Under the pieces are notes generated by a model. It was not told the origin of the DNA and did not search any database. It worked only from the letters and a program-made list of their open reading frames with translations. From positions 1 to 64,000 of the forward strand of contig CAYYQN010000008.1 of NCBI GenBank assembly GCA_964473865.1: DNA of 64,000 bases. The letters run 5' to 3'. The stretch is from CAIMUX01 sp964473865 (GTDB lineage: Bacteria; Eisenbacteria; RBG-16-71-46; CAIMUX01). This document shows, piece by piece, positions 43,752 through 52,622 of the stretch. Within the stretch, counting starts at the first letter, position 1, and every line of letters starts with the position of its first letter. Both the position numbers and the translations under genes were made by a program.

Positions 43752-45220
43752 TTGAGCACCAGGGCCCGGTAGGGCGTCATTTCCATCTTGGTCTCGAACC
43801 GCCGGCCCAGGAAGTGGAACGGCTGGCGGAGAATCCGCAGCGGATGATAGCACAGCTTCCAGAAGAGGAAGGACGCGTATAGGCGCAGGCGATAGCGATT
43901 CAGGGAACCGTAATCGGCTCGCCAGGTGGGCGAGAAGTTGAGCTCCGAGAGCGACGACGGCAACTGGAACGCCTCGGATATGGCCGATCCCGGCACCGGG
44001 GTGATGACGAACAGGGCGATCTCGTCGATCCCCTCCCGGGTCAGCTCGCGCACCAGATCCCGCGTCAGGCGCAGGTCGTTCGGGGTCTCTCCCGGGTAGC
44101 CCAGGATGAAGCAGGCCTGAGAGCGGATTCCGGCCTGGCTCATCCGCCGGACGAGGCGCACCGCGTGCGGCAGGTTGAACGGCTTTCTCATCCGCTTGAG
44201 CAGAGCCGGGGATCCCGTTTCCGGTGAAATGGAGATGTAGCGGCATCCGGCGGCCGCCATCAAGTCGATCGTCTCTTCATCCCGGATCGTCTCTGCCTTC
44301 GTGCCCGCGGCGATCTTCCAGACCACGTCCAGGCGCCGGCGCTCGATCTCCCGGCAGATCTCCCGGATGCGGGAATCGGAGATCGTCGGGTCGAGGTCCT
44401 CCAGGTGGAACTCGCGAACGCCGTACCTCTGAACCGACTGCTCCATCTCATCGACCACGTTGACCGCCGAACGGGGACGCCAGCGATTCTGGTTGGTGGC
44501 GGGCACCACGCAGAACGTGCACGGGTACGGGCAGCCGCGGGACGTGAGGATCGGCAGGTAGCGGGCGCTGGACTGTGGGCCATGGGCGAAACGGAGACGC
44601 CAGTAGTTTTGCAGCGGAAAGAGGTCCCAGGCCGGGAACGCCAGGCGGTCCGGTTCCGCGATGGGATCGGCCGGCGGGTTTTCGAATCCGGGCGCGCCGA
44701 GCCCGTCCATCGTCTCCAACGACGACGTGGCGCCCTCCTGGAGCGCCCGGGCGAGAGACACCGCCCGTTCCTCCCCTTCTCCGGTCAGGATGAAGTCCGC
44801 GCCGGCGGCATAGAGCTCATGCGCGACGACCCGCAACGCGTACGCGGTGACCGCCTGGGTGTTCTCGAGGACCACCACGGGCAGCCTCGGCCGCGCCCGT
44901 TTGACGGCGCGGATGATCTCTTCGGTGGAGACGTGACTCGTCAGATTGATGGCGTAGACGAAGACGGCCTCGGCGTCCTCGGGGATCTCTTCCAGCAACT
45001 CCGCGCAGGTGAGGCCCAGCACCAGGAAGCCTCCCTCGCGTCGCGCCTGGAACGGCCGGCGAGCAAACGCGTCGACGACCTTGATCGACACCCCGGCCTG
45101 CCGCAGGGCCGCGGCCACGTAGGCGAGGCCGATCGGCATGTAGACGATCCCCGTCGTGAAGGGGTCGCTACGCAGCACCACCAGGTTGGGATTGACCAGA
45201 ACGAACACGCGATTCCCCAT
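43721..45220 (-). CDS. B12-binding-type radical SAM protein
   Basis: 499 aa. The N-terminal part (about 1-160) resembles a cobalamin-binding domain (GIVYMPIGLAYVAAALRQAGVSIKVVDAF). The radical SAM core has the cluster motif C230-PYPC234-TFC237, then HLEDLDPTISDSRI and SPETGSPALLKRMRKPFN. The C-terminal tail (about 400-499) is the aromatic/basic segment frequent in lipid- and glycan-modifying relatives. The reaction cannot be deduced. It is the first gene of the operon. TATAGT lies 8 nt before ATG 45220 and there is no ribosome site. Confidence 0.88.
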   Translation of the reverse strand: MGNRVFVLVNPNLVVLRSDPFTTGIVYMPIGLAYVAAALRQAGVSIKVVDAFARRPFQARREGGFLVLGLTCAELLEEIPEDAEAVFVYAINLTSHVSTEEIIRAVKRARPRLPVVVLENTQAVTAYALRVVAHELYAAGADFILTGEGEERAVSLARALQEGATSSLETMDGLGAPGFENPPADPIAEPDRLAFPAWDLFPLQNYWRLRFAHGPQSSARYLPILTSRGCPYPCTFCVVPATNQNRWRPRSAVNVVDEMEQSVQRYGVREFHLEDLDPTISDSRIREICREIERRRLDVVWKIAAGTKAETIRDEETIDLMAAAGCRYISISPETGSPALLKRMRKPFNLPHAVRLVRRMSQAGIRSQACFILGYPGETPNDLRLTRDLVRELTREGIDEIALFVITPVPGSAISEAFQLPSSLSELNFSPTWRADYGSLNRYRLRLYASFLFWKLCYHPLRILRQPFHFLGRRFETKMEMTPYRALVLKWLDFRAPRS

Positions 45221-45228
45221 GGGGCTGG

Positions 45229-45234
45229 ACTATA
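45229..45234 (-). promoter_or_regulatory. -10 box next to the radical SAM start codon
   Basis: Minus strand TATAGT, followed after 8 nt by ATG. No good -35 is seen at 16-19 nt. It would give a leaderless operon mRNA. Confidence 0.45.
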
Positions 45235-45310
45235 CCCCAGCGGCCGGCGGCGCCGGGGCGAAATGCGGGCGGGAAGCTGCCGCGGCGAGAGGCTGGACTC
45301 GGATCTCGAG

Positions 45311-45346
45311 CCAAAGAAGAAGCCCGCGGACTCAGCCGCGGGCTTC
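45311..45346 (-). terminator. rho-independent terminator of the secreted protein gene
   Basis: Minus strand: an 11-bp perfect stem GAAGCCCGCGG / CCGCGGGCTTC (45346-45319) with a 6-nt loop, then TTCTTT. It lies 40 nt after the stop at 45386 and insulates the operon that follows. Confidence 0.85.
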
Positions 45347-45385
45347 GGATCGAACAGCCAGCAGAAGCCGGCCAGTCAATTCAGG

Positions 45386-46285
45386 CTAGCGATAGAGCGA
45401 CTTGACCTCGCCCCAGCTCTTGGTCTCAACCGGGACCGGCGGGCAGGGGTTCGGCTCGCAGGTCAGGATCGAGCCATACCACGTGCCGACGCAGGCAGCC
45501 TGGGTCGTCAGCGTGCAGAGGCCAGCGGCGTCACAGCAAGCCGCCACCGGCGGGGCCGAGCCCTCTTCGCCGTTGATGATGAGAACGAACTGGGCCAGAC
45601 CAGCACCGCCTAGCTCGGTCGGGGTCGTCGGCTCGGCAAAGCCGCAGTCCGCGAACACGTAGTAAGGCTCGGCCGTCTCGCCAACGTTGTCGGCGCTGCA
45701 GGCAAAGCGGGTGGCCGGCGTCGTGGAGTAGCCCTCAGGCTGGTGAATCGCCACGACGAGGTCAACCGTTCCCTCGAGCGAGTCGAACGTCACGCCCGGG
45801 GTCAGCGTGTTCCGCCAGGTGCCCACGGACGGCGGAATCGGGTTGTCGGCCATCGTGACCGTGTTCGGGAAGGTGGCAATCAGGGTCATGTTCGCCCAGA
45901 GGAAGGCAGCGTCGGACGGAATGGAGTAGAGCTCAAGATCGACGACGATGTCGTTCGGAATGGAGTCGAGCAGGGCGGCGAAACGACGAATACCCCAGTC
46001 CACGTCGGTGATGGTGAGCGGGCCCTCAAGGCCGAACTCCCAGTAGGGGGAGAAACGACGCAGCGACCAGCTCTCGGTGGTGTAACCAAGGGTGACGTTG
46101 CCGCAGGTGTAGACGCCAGCGCTCAGCGCGATGGGAGAACCGAGGTTCTGCGTCATGGAGAACTCAGCCCGCGACCCAGCCCATGCGGTTCCGACGCCGG
46201 AATCGTTGTCGGCGATGATCTCCGAGGCATTTGCTACCGTCCCGATCAGTAGCAAACCCATCACGACCAATAACAGAGACTTCAT
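45386..46285 (-). CDS. secreted protein with C-terminal cysteine module
   Basis: 299 aa. A clear signal peptide (MKSLLLVVMGLLLIGTVANA) precedes a beta-rich body I do not recognise (about 21-240). The tail module reads CCDAAGLCTLTTQAACVGTW...CEPNPCP, with six cysteines also found in the propeller protein at 55133-56455. Base composition is clearly less GC-rich than the neighbours. The gene has a near-consensus promoter, structured leader, perfect GGAGG and a good terminator, so it is probably highly expressed. Its function is unknown; a surface or outer-membrane role fits. Confidence 0.85.
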   Translation of the reverse strand: MKSLLLVVMGLLLIGTVANASEIIADNDSGVGTAWAGSRAEFSMTQNLGSPIALSAGVYTCGNVTLGYTTESWSLRRFSPYWEFGLEGPLTITDVDWGIRRFAALLDSIPNDIVVDLELYSIPSDAAFLWANMTLIATFPNTVTMADNPIPPSVGTWRNTLTPGVTFDSLEGTVDLVVAIHQPEGYSTTPATRFACSADNVGETAEPYYVFADCGFAEPTTPTELGGAGLAQFVLIINGEEGSAPPVAACCDAAGLCTLTTQAACVGTWYGSILTCEPNPCPPVPVETKSWGEVKSLYR

Positions 46286-46392
46286 GTGACTAACCTCCTT
46301 GAGGCTGCTGACCTGAGCGGGACGCGAGTCCGCTACTCGAGTCGAGGGACACTCTGCCCCTCGCGGGCGACACATCCGAAGTATCGGTCTGG

Positions 46393-46421
46393 AAGGGGAG
46401 TTCCTGGAACCACCTCCCCTT
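46393..46421 (-). other. 5' mRNA hairpin of the secreted protein gene
   Basis: AAGGGGAG and CTCCCCTT form an 8-bp perfect stem beginning about 4 nt after the predicted transcription start. The loop can form a further TTCC/GGAA pairing. Such 5' stems usually protect abundant mRNAs. Confidence 0.5.
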
Positions 46422-46431
46422 CACAACAACG

Positions 46432-46460
46432 ATTATGGCTCATCCAATCCGGAATGTCCA
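46432..46460 (-). promoter_or_regulatory. strong promoter of the secreted protein gene
   Basis: Minus strand: TGGACA (46460-46455), 17-nt spacer, CATAAT (46437-46432). Each box has 5 of 6 consensus matches, the best in the window. The leader is about 140 nt. Confidence 0.7.
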
Positions 46461-46662
46461 GAAAGAAATGCTGTCGCGAAGATGATCCCTGCCGAATCCG
46501 GAAGGACCGCCGGGATGGCTGCCCCCAAACCGGCTTGGGCCTATCTTCGCTCCTCCCAGGGGATGAACCGTGTTAGGATCACCTGCGCCCGGACGGGCCC
46601 CGGGGTTCGCCGGGCGCGGGCGGAGGCCCGTCGTAACCTCCTCATGCGGAGCAAGTTCGTCG

Positions 46663-49371
46663 ATGCAGATCCTCCTCAAACGGCCGGCAACCTGCCTCGC
46701 CATCGCGCTCGGCCTGGCGCTGGCGCTCCTGGCCGTGGACGCCGCGGGCCGAATCCACCATTACCGAAGCAGTTCCAGGTTCTGGACGGAGGCCTCGCCC
46801 TCCGCCGGGACCGCGGGCGCGTCCACCGGCGCCACCGGAGACGCTGGCGCCGAACTCCTATCCCTCGGCAGCATGGATGGTTACCAGTGGATCCTGCACG
46901 CCCGGAGGCTGGCCGAGACGGGCGGCTGGCGGGTTCGGCGGACGGAAATCGACAACTTTCCTGCCGGTCGCGAGGTGCACTGGAGCTCGAGCCTGATCTG
47001 GGGCCTCCGGGCGCTGGGGCGGTTTCAGGCGACCGGCTCAGCGCCGGGAACGGGACAGGCGATCGAGCGGGCCGCCCTCTATGTCTGCCCGTTGCTCCTC
47101 GCCGGGATTCTCGTGTTCCTCGCGCTCGCGGCCTACCGGCGCTTCGGCGCGGGCGCGTCGTGCGTGGTTGCGTTGGCTCTGGCCATGGCGCCGCGTTTCG
47201 TCGAGCTCTTCCGAGTCGGCACCCTGGATCACCACGGGCTGGTCGCCGCGGCGGGTTTCGCCTGTGTCCTCTTTGCGGCCGCCGCCGGCGCCGGTTGGGT
47301 GCGCGCGGACTCGGCTTCGGAGACGCCGCCGGGGCGAACGCCGGGCCGCCACGGCGAACCGAACCGGGCGCCCGGCGCGCGAACCGCAGCCAAGTGGGCC
47401 ATCGCCTCGGCCCTGGCCGGCGCCGCCGGCCTGTGGGTGAGTGCCGCTTCGCAGATCCCGGTGCTGATCGGCGTCGGCCTCGGGGCGCTGGCGGCTGCCG
47501 CGCGCTGGCCCCGAACGACCGCCGATCCACGCCTCCGCTATCGTCCGGAGCTGTGGCGCACCTGGGGATGGGCGGGCGCCGGGGGCAGCCTCTTCTTCTA
47601 CCTGCTGGAGTACTTCCCGCATTCGATGGGGATGCGGCTCGAGGTGAACCACCCGCTCTACGCCGTCGCCTGGGCCGGCGGCGGGGAGCTGCTCTTTCGC
47701 GCCTGCCGGAAGCTCCGGGGCGGACGTCTGGTGGAGAGACCCGGAGACAGACTGGCGATTCCGTTGGCCGTCGCCGCCCTGGCGGCTGGCCCGGTGCTGG
47801 TCGTCCTCGACCCCGGGCGTTTCTTCTGGGTCGCCGATCGCTACTTCTGGACGCTCAACCGTGACATTCGGGAGATCCACAACATCGTCCGCCATGTCCG
47901 CGATGCCGGTGTCGGCGCCAGTCTCAGCACGATCAGCATCCTGCCGCTCGCGGCGGTTCCGGCGGGGCTGGCGCTCTGGCGGGCAAGTATGGATTCCTAC
48001 CGGAAGGCGATGCTGGCGGTGATGCTGACTCCGGCGCTGGTCCTCGGCGGGATGGCCGTCGTCCAGGTGCGCTGGCTCGGCACACAGGAAGCGCTTTGGA
48101 TCGCCGTTCTCGCGATCCTCACCGCGCTCATCTCGGACTGCACGCTCCGGCCCCCGAAGCGGAGTGGCCGGGTCGCAGCCGTGTTCGCCGTCCTCATGCT
48201 GCTGCAGTTCCCGCTGTCGGTGGCGCGCTCCACGGTCGACAACCTGCGGCCGCCGCTCAAGCTCGGGCTCGAGGAACGGATGCAGCTCGTCATGCGCGAC
48301 GTGGCCCGGCGGCTCCGCAGTCGGGCCGGCGACCGTCCCCTCGTGGTTCTCTCCGGCCCCACCGCAACCACGGCGATGATCTACTTCGGCGGGTGCCGGG
48401 GTCTGGGAACGCTGTATTGGGAGAACCGCGACGGACTGGAGGCCGCCGGGGCGATCTTCGGAGCGTCCTCGCTGGACACGGCGCTGCGGCTGATCCTCGA
48501 GCATCGAATCACGCACCTGGTCTTCTTTTCCTGGGACGACTTTGGGGAGACCTACGCCCGCCTGCACCGCGAGCTTCCCTATGGACAGAGCACTCGGGAT
48601 GTCTTCTCGCTGCGGTCGGCGACCCCCCTGACCTTTCCGACATGGACGCAGCCGCTCGACTACCGGATTCCCCCGGAGCTCGGGCTCAAGGGCCAGGACG
48701 TCCTGATCCTGGAGGTGCACCCGGAGCAATCCGCGGACGAGCATTTTACCGGAATGGGCGCCTATTGCGCGGATCGAGGAGACCTGCCGTACGCGGCGGC
48801 GTGTTATCAGCGGTCTCTGGAGCTGCGCCCCGACCAGATCGCGGCCCTGATCGGAATGGCCGACGTTCGCATTCGCTCGGGTCGAGCCGCGGAGGCCGGG
48901 CCGTACCTGGATCGCGCGGCCGCGCTGGCGCCGGTCGCCGGCCGGGCCGAGACGGCGAGGAAGATCAGCGGCCTCGGGCAGCAACTTTCCCCTACGGACG
49001 TCCGGTCGGCGGTCGGGCTCTTCCGCCGCGCGCTGGCCATCGACCCGCAATGCCGGTCGGCGGGAAACAACCTCGCCTGGATTCTCGCGACTGCGGCGGA
49101 CGCAACGCTCCGAAACGGCCCCGAGGCGGTGGAGCTGGCGTCGGAAGTGGTCCGCGTTGACGGCGGCGACGATCCCCTTTCCCTGGACACCTTGGCCGCG
49201 GCCCTCGCCCGGGCCGGCCGTTGGGACGAGGCGATTGCCACGGCCTCGCGGGCGGTCCAAATCGCCGAGGAGAAGGGGACGAGCGGCCTGGAAGAGATCC
49301 GCGCGCGACGGAATCGGTATCTCTCCCGCGAGCCGTACGAGCAACCCGCGAGGAAACCTGTCGGACCGTAG
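46663..49371 (+). CDS. STT3/PglB-like GT-C membrane protein fused to TPR repeats
   Basis: 902 aa. About 10-12 membrane segments lie between residues 10 and 540. MDGYQWILHARRLAETGGW (D72) and, in a later loop, GTLDHHGL (D189-H-H) resemble the metal-binding DxD-type loops of STT3/PglB oligosaccharyltransferases. A WWDYG motif is not found. A soluble domain (about 545-690) and a TPR region (about 715-880) follow. It could transfer glycans from a lipid carrier or act as another GT-C enzyme. A GCGGAG about 11 nt before ATG 46663 is the only ribosome site. Convergent with the next membrane protein. Confidence 0.75.
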   Translation: MQILLKRPATCLAIALGLALALLAVDAAGRIHHYRSSSRFWTEASPSAGTAGASTGATGDAGAELLSLGSMDGYQWILHARRLAETGGWRVRRTEIDNFPAGREVHWSSSLIWGLRALGRFQATGSAPGTGQAIERAALYVCPLLLAGILVFLALAAYRRFGAGASCVVALALAMAPRFVELFRVGTLDHHGLVAAAGFACVLFAAAAGAGWVRADSASETPPGRTPGRHGEPNRAPGARTAAKWAIASALAGAAGLWVSAASQIPVLIGVGLGALAAAARWPRTTADPRLRYRPELWRTWGWAGAGGSLFFYLLEYFPHSMGMRLEVNHPLYAVAWAGGGELLFRACRKLRGGRLVERPGDRLAIPLAVAALAAGPVLVVLDPGRFFWVADRYFWTLNRDIREIHNIVRHVRDAGVGASLSTISILPLAAVPAGLALWRASMDSYRKAMLAVMLTPALVLGGMAVVQVRWLGTQEALWIAVLAILTALISDCTLRPPKRSGRVAAVFAVLMLLQFPLSVARSTVDNLRPPLKLGLEERMQLVMRDVARRLRSRAGDRPLVVLSGPTATTAMIYFGGCRGLGTLYWENRDGLEAAGAIFGASSLDTALRLILEHRITHLVFFSWDDFGETYARLHRELPYGQSTRDVFSLRSATPLTFPTWTQPLDYRIPPELGLKGQDVLILEVHPEQSADEHFTGMGAYCADRGDLPYAAACYQRSLELRPDQIAALIGMADVRIRSGRAAEAGPYLDRAAALAPVAGRAETARKISGLGQQLSPTDVRSAVGLFRRALAIDPQCRSAGNNLAWILATAADATLRNGPEAVELASEVVRVDGGDDPLSLDTLAAALARAGRWDEAIATASRAVQIAEEKGTSGLEEIRARRNRYLSREPYEQPARKPVGP

Positions 49372-49496
49372 AGGACGAGAGATCGTGAGGGCGCACCACG
49401 CCGGGGGCCGCGCCGCCCGGCCGCGCCGATGCGCCGTCGGGACCCGCCGCGGACGCGCGACGCACGAACCCGCCGCGGCAAGATGACGCACAAGCG

Positions 49497-52229
49497 CTAC
49501 TGCACGGTGATGCGCCCCACGACCGGCCCCTCGAAGCTGTCGTCGTCGCGCAGCAGATCTCGCAGCGTGACGTTCGGGAGGAGCGTCTCTTCCGCCAGCG
49601 ACAGCGTCACGACGTACTCGCCGGGCGCCGCCGTGGGCGGAATGATGACCAGCAGGCGATCGGGCGCCGGCTCGCGGAGCGGCAGCCGAGCCGGGTTGCG
49701 CTCCCAGGCCAGAGGCGGGCGGCCGACCCGGAACCGATAGAGGCGGTGGTCGATTCGCTGCGACAGAAGACGCGCCGGCTTGCTCCAGGCGGGATGGAAG
49801 AACCACCGTCGCGGGACCGCGGTGCTCGCCCGCACGTGCGCGATCAGCGGCAGATCGGTGCCGACGTCGCCATGGCGCACCCATTCGAGCGCGATCCAGA
49901 GTCGCTCTCCCCGCGCCACGGGCCGGGCCGGCAGCGCCACATTGATGGCGGAAATCGCTCCCAGCACGAACGGACCCGCGTTCACCACACACGCCTCATC
50001 CGCGCGGCCGGCGCGCGCCGTTTCGTCGGATGCGGCCGCAGCGGGCCAGGCGGAGGCCGTGGAGTCTGACGGAGGACGAGCTTCCGGCGGCGCGACCTTC
50101 CCGCGCGGCGATGGCCGCACCCGGGTCACGAGGCCGTCCGAGCCGCGGTAGATCGCCGGAAACCGTTCCGGAGCGCCCTCGATGTTCCGTCGCGCCTGTT
50201 CCATGCTGGCGGGCTCGATCCGGGCCCCGAACTCCGTCACCGGCATCGACAGGCCGCTGTTCACGAAGACGAGATCGACCTGGTAGGCCGCGAGCAGCGA
50301 GTCGGCCCGGACCTCGTCCACGGTCCCGAGGAGCACTTCGCGCTGGTCGTCGATCCGGTCGCGCCAGCGCCGATCGAACGGCGGTCCGTGCTGGTTCAGG
50401 GTCGTCACGAGATGCGCGCCGGTGAGCCCGCCCAGCGCGTAGCTCGTGAACGGATCGGCCAGGACCACGGGAGGGCGGGAAGGCGACACTTCCACCATCG
50501 AGCGGATCAGCGCGAAGGCGCCCGAGTCAGCCCGAGGAGCATCCTCCCCGGTCGCCTCGGTCAAGGCCCGGCGGATCTGCCCGACCTGAAGAACCGCCGC
50601 GCGTCCCGCGGCGAAGAGCACCAGTCCACCGGCAAGGGCGGCCGTGGCGATGCGGCGGACCGGCCGCCGCGAGCGGCCGGGCGCGGGGCTCGCGCCCGCG
50701 GGGTCAACCGGCGCCCGATCAGAACGCAGGCGTCGGCCGGCTTCTTCCAGGGCCAGCACGAGCACCGCGCCGACCGGAAGAAGCACCAGAAGGCGCGTCA
50801 CCAGGTAGCCGAGCACGCGGGTAAGCGGGGTGAAAAGAGGCGTCCAGACGCAGACCCACGGGGCCAGAGCAAGGAACACGAACGCGAGGCGCCGGCCGGG
50901 CGGAACCGATCGAGCCGCGAGCGGCAGGACCAAAAGCGCCAGGAGTCCCGCGAACCCGACCTGCCGGAGGACCGCGACGGGCGACGCCAGAAGCCAGCCG
51001 CCGCCGAGAACGAGGAGCCCTTGCGGGTGGGTGTGCAGCGTGCTGTCGACTCGCCCTTGGGTAAGCAGGCGGAAGGTGAGCGGCCCGATCATCCCGGCCA
51101 CCGCGGCCACGCCGGCCAGGCCCAGACGGCGCAGGCGCGCGGGCGCGTCGTGCGGGCCGGAGGGGCCGGACCGGCCGGACCGGAGCGATCGGTCCGAGAG
51201 CACGCCCGCGCCGACGAACCCCAGGCCGGCCAACAGCAGCACCGGCGCGACGAGATGGATGAGCGCCCCGACGAATCCGAGCATCGCGACCGCCAGAAGC
51301 GGCGCCCGGTCGGTCCGGCCCGGATCCATCGCCGCGCGGGCATTGCGCGCCGTCCCGGAGTCCGCGTCGCGCGGCAGCAGGTAGTCGATCGCGACCGCCA
51401 GGGCCAGGAACGACAGCGGGTAGGCAACATGGTTCGGGTAGCCGGTGCGCAGCAGCCAGAGGAATCCCGAGCCCGCGCCGACGAGGACCCAGGCGAGCAG
51501 GGCCAGGTCCCCGCGCCGCCTCGGGCCGGTCCACACGCGCAGGAACCGCGACACGGCCAGCAAAACGCCGGGAGCCATGACTGCAGGGAGGACCCGCCAC
51601 AGGTTGAGCGGATCGACCCGGGCCAGCCGGCAGACAAAGGCGTGCAACGGGTGGAGGAACCCGTATCGCGGATCCCAGCCGATCCCATCGCCTCCGCGGT
51701 AGAAGTTATCGGTCGGCAGGATGGCGTCGCCGAGGAGGCTCCGCCGGATGGTGGTGAGGTGAGCGAAGGTGTCGGTGGTGATCCCCAACGGCCCGCCCGC
51801 GGCGAGGAGCACCACCCCGAGGACTCCGATCACAGCCCACTCGAACGGTCGAACACCCAGCAGGATCGCGTCTTCGCGTGCGGGGCGGGCTTCTCCCGCC
51901 ACGTCGGCTACCGTTCCCGCCTCGGCCGCTCGGGAAGAGCGCTGCCGGAATTCGCGCCACCGACCCTTCCGCTCCAGTACCAGTGGACCCAGCATCGCCG
52001 CCACCACGGCTGCCGCGATCACACCGGTCGCACCGGAGAGATCCAGCCCGATCAGGCGAGCCAGAAACAGCGCGCCGAGGAGCACCGCCAGGGAGCAGGG
52101 CAGCGCCCAGGCCAGAACCGGCCCGCCGGCGCCGCGGGCCAGACGCTTGGCCAACGGCAGGCCGGTGCCGTAGTAGAGGACGATCAACGCGAGCAAGGCC
52201 CGAAGATCGGCAGGGCCGAATGGGTTCAA
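49497..52229 (-). CDS. large multi-pass membrane protein, GT-C glycosyltransferase-like
   Basis: About 910 aa. Some 12-14 hydrophobic segments lie in the first two thirds. Between them is a loop TDTFAHLTTIRRSLLGDAILPTDNFYRGGDGIGWDPRYG, whose acidic residues resemble the first loop of GT-C enzymes. The last about 330 residues are soluble and beta-rich. I place the start at TTG 52229, because GGGGAGG lies 5 nt upstream; ATG 52250 would add seven residues but has no ribosome site. The function is unknown; surface glycan assembly is suggested by the neighbours. Confidence 0.7.
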   Translation of the reverse strand: MNPFGPADLRALLALIVLYYGTGLPLAKRLARGAGGPVLAWALPCSLAVLLGALFLARLIGLDLSGATGVIAAAVVAAMLGPLVLERKGRWREFRQRSSRAAEAGTVADVAGEARPAREDAILLGVRPFEWAVIGVLGVVLLAAGGPLGITTDTFAHLTTIRRSLLGDAILPTDNFYRGGDGIGWDPRYGFLHPLHAFVCRLARVDPLNLWRVLPAVMAPGVLLAVSRFLRVWTGPRRRGDLALLAWVLVGAGSGFLWLLRTGYPNHVAYPLSFLALAVAIDYLLPRDADSGTARNARAAMDPGRTDRAPLLAVAMLGFVGALIHLVAPVLLLAGLGFVGAGVLSDRSLRSGRSGPSGPHDAPARLRRLGLAGVAAVAGMIGPLTFRLLTQGRVDSTLHTHPQGLLVLGGGWLLASPVAVLRQVGFAGLLALLVLPLAARSVPPGRRLAFVFLALAPWVCVWTPLFTPLTRVLGYLVTRLLVLLPVGAVLVLALEEAGRRLRSDRAPVDPAGASPAPGRSRRPVRRIATAALAGGLVLFAAGRAAVLQVGQIRRALTEATGEDAPRADSGAFALIRSMVEVSPSRPPVVLADPFTSYALGGLTGAHLVTTLNQHGPPFDRRWRDRIDDQREVLLGTVDEVRADSLLAAYQVDLVFVNSGLSMPVTEFGARIEPASMEQARRNIEGAPERFPAIYRGSDGLVTRVRPSPRGKVAPPEARPPSDSTASAWPAAAASDETARAGRADEACVVNAGPFVLGAISAINVALPARPVARGERLWIALEWVRHGDVGTDLPLIAHVRASTAVPRRWFFHPAWSKPARLLSQRIDHRLYRFRVGRPPLAWERNPARLPLREPAPDRLLVIIPPTAAPGEYVVTLSLAEETLLPNVTLRDLLRDDDSFEGPVVGRITVQ

Positions 52230-52250
52230 TGGATCCTCCCCCACTGCCAT

Positions 52251-52622
52251 GCGGGAATCCCGCGCCGGCGGCCCCGGAGCGGCTCAGTCGCTGCGGAGCC
52301 GCCCAAGTATGCCCGCGAGGACGATCGGCGCAACCGGCATCACCCGCGCGAGCGTTCGCCGAGCCGCCGCGCCGAGGCCCGACGACGCCCGGGGCAGACT
52401 ACACGGGAAGGCCCGGCGACGCGCAGAGCAGACCACTCGGGCAGGCCCGGCAGTCGCGCCGAGGCAGGTCCGGCGGGTATCGCGGACCCGCCTGCAATCC
52501 CGGCCGCATCCGGAATCCATCGAGAGATCCCCGATCTCCGCACTCTGGTTCCCGGACGGCGGGTAGAATCCAGGTTCACAGGCGGTCCAGCGGCCCGTCC
52601 GGTCCACCCGGAGAAGAAGCAG
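52251..52622. other. divergent intergenic region
   Basis: No gene is recognised. It contains a 7-bp stem GGCGGGT (52472-52478) / ACCCGCC (52486-52492) and TAGAAT (52564-52569), a possible -10 box for ygiQ without a good -35. Confidence 0.4.

Noticed and set aside
47038..49992. Minus-strand open frame of about 980 codons opposite the STT3-like gene
   Set aside because: Arg/Gly/Pro-rich shadow of a gene with membrane segments and TPR repeats on the plus strand; no motif or ribosome site.
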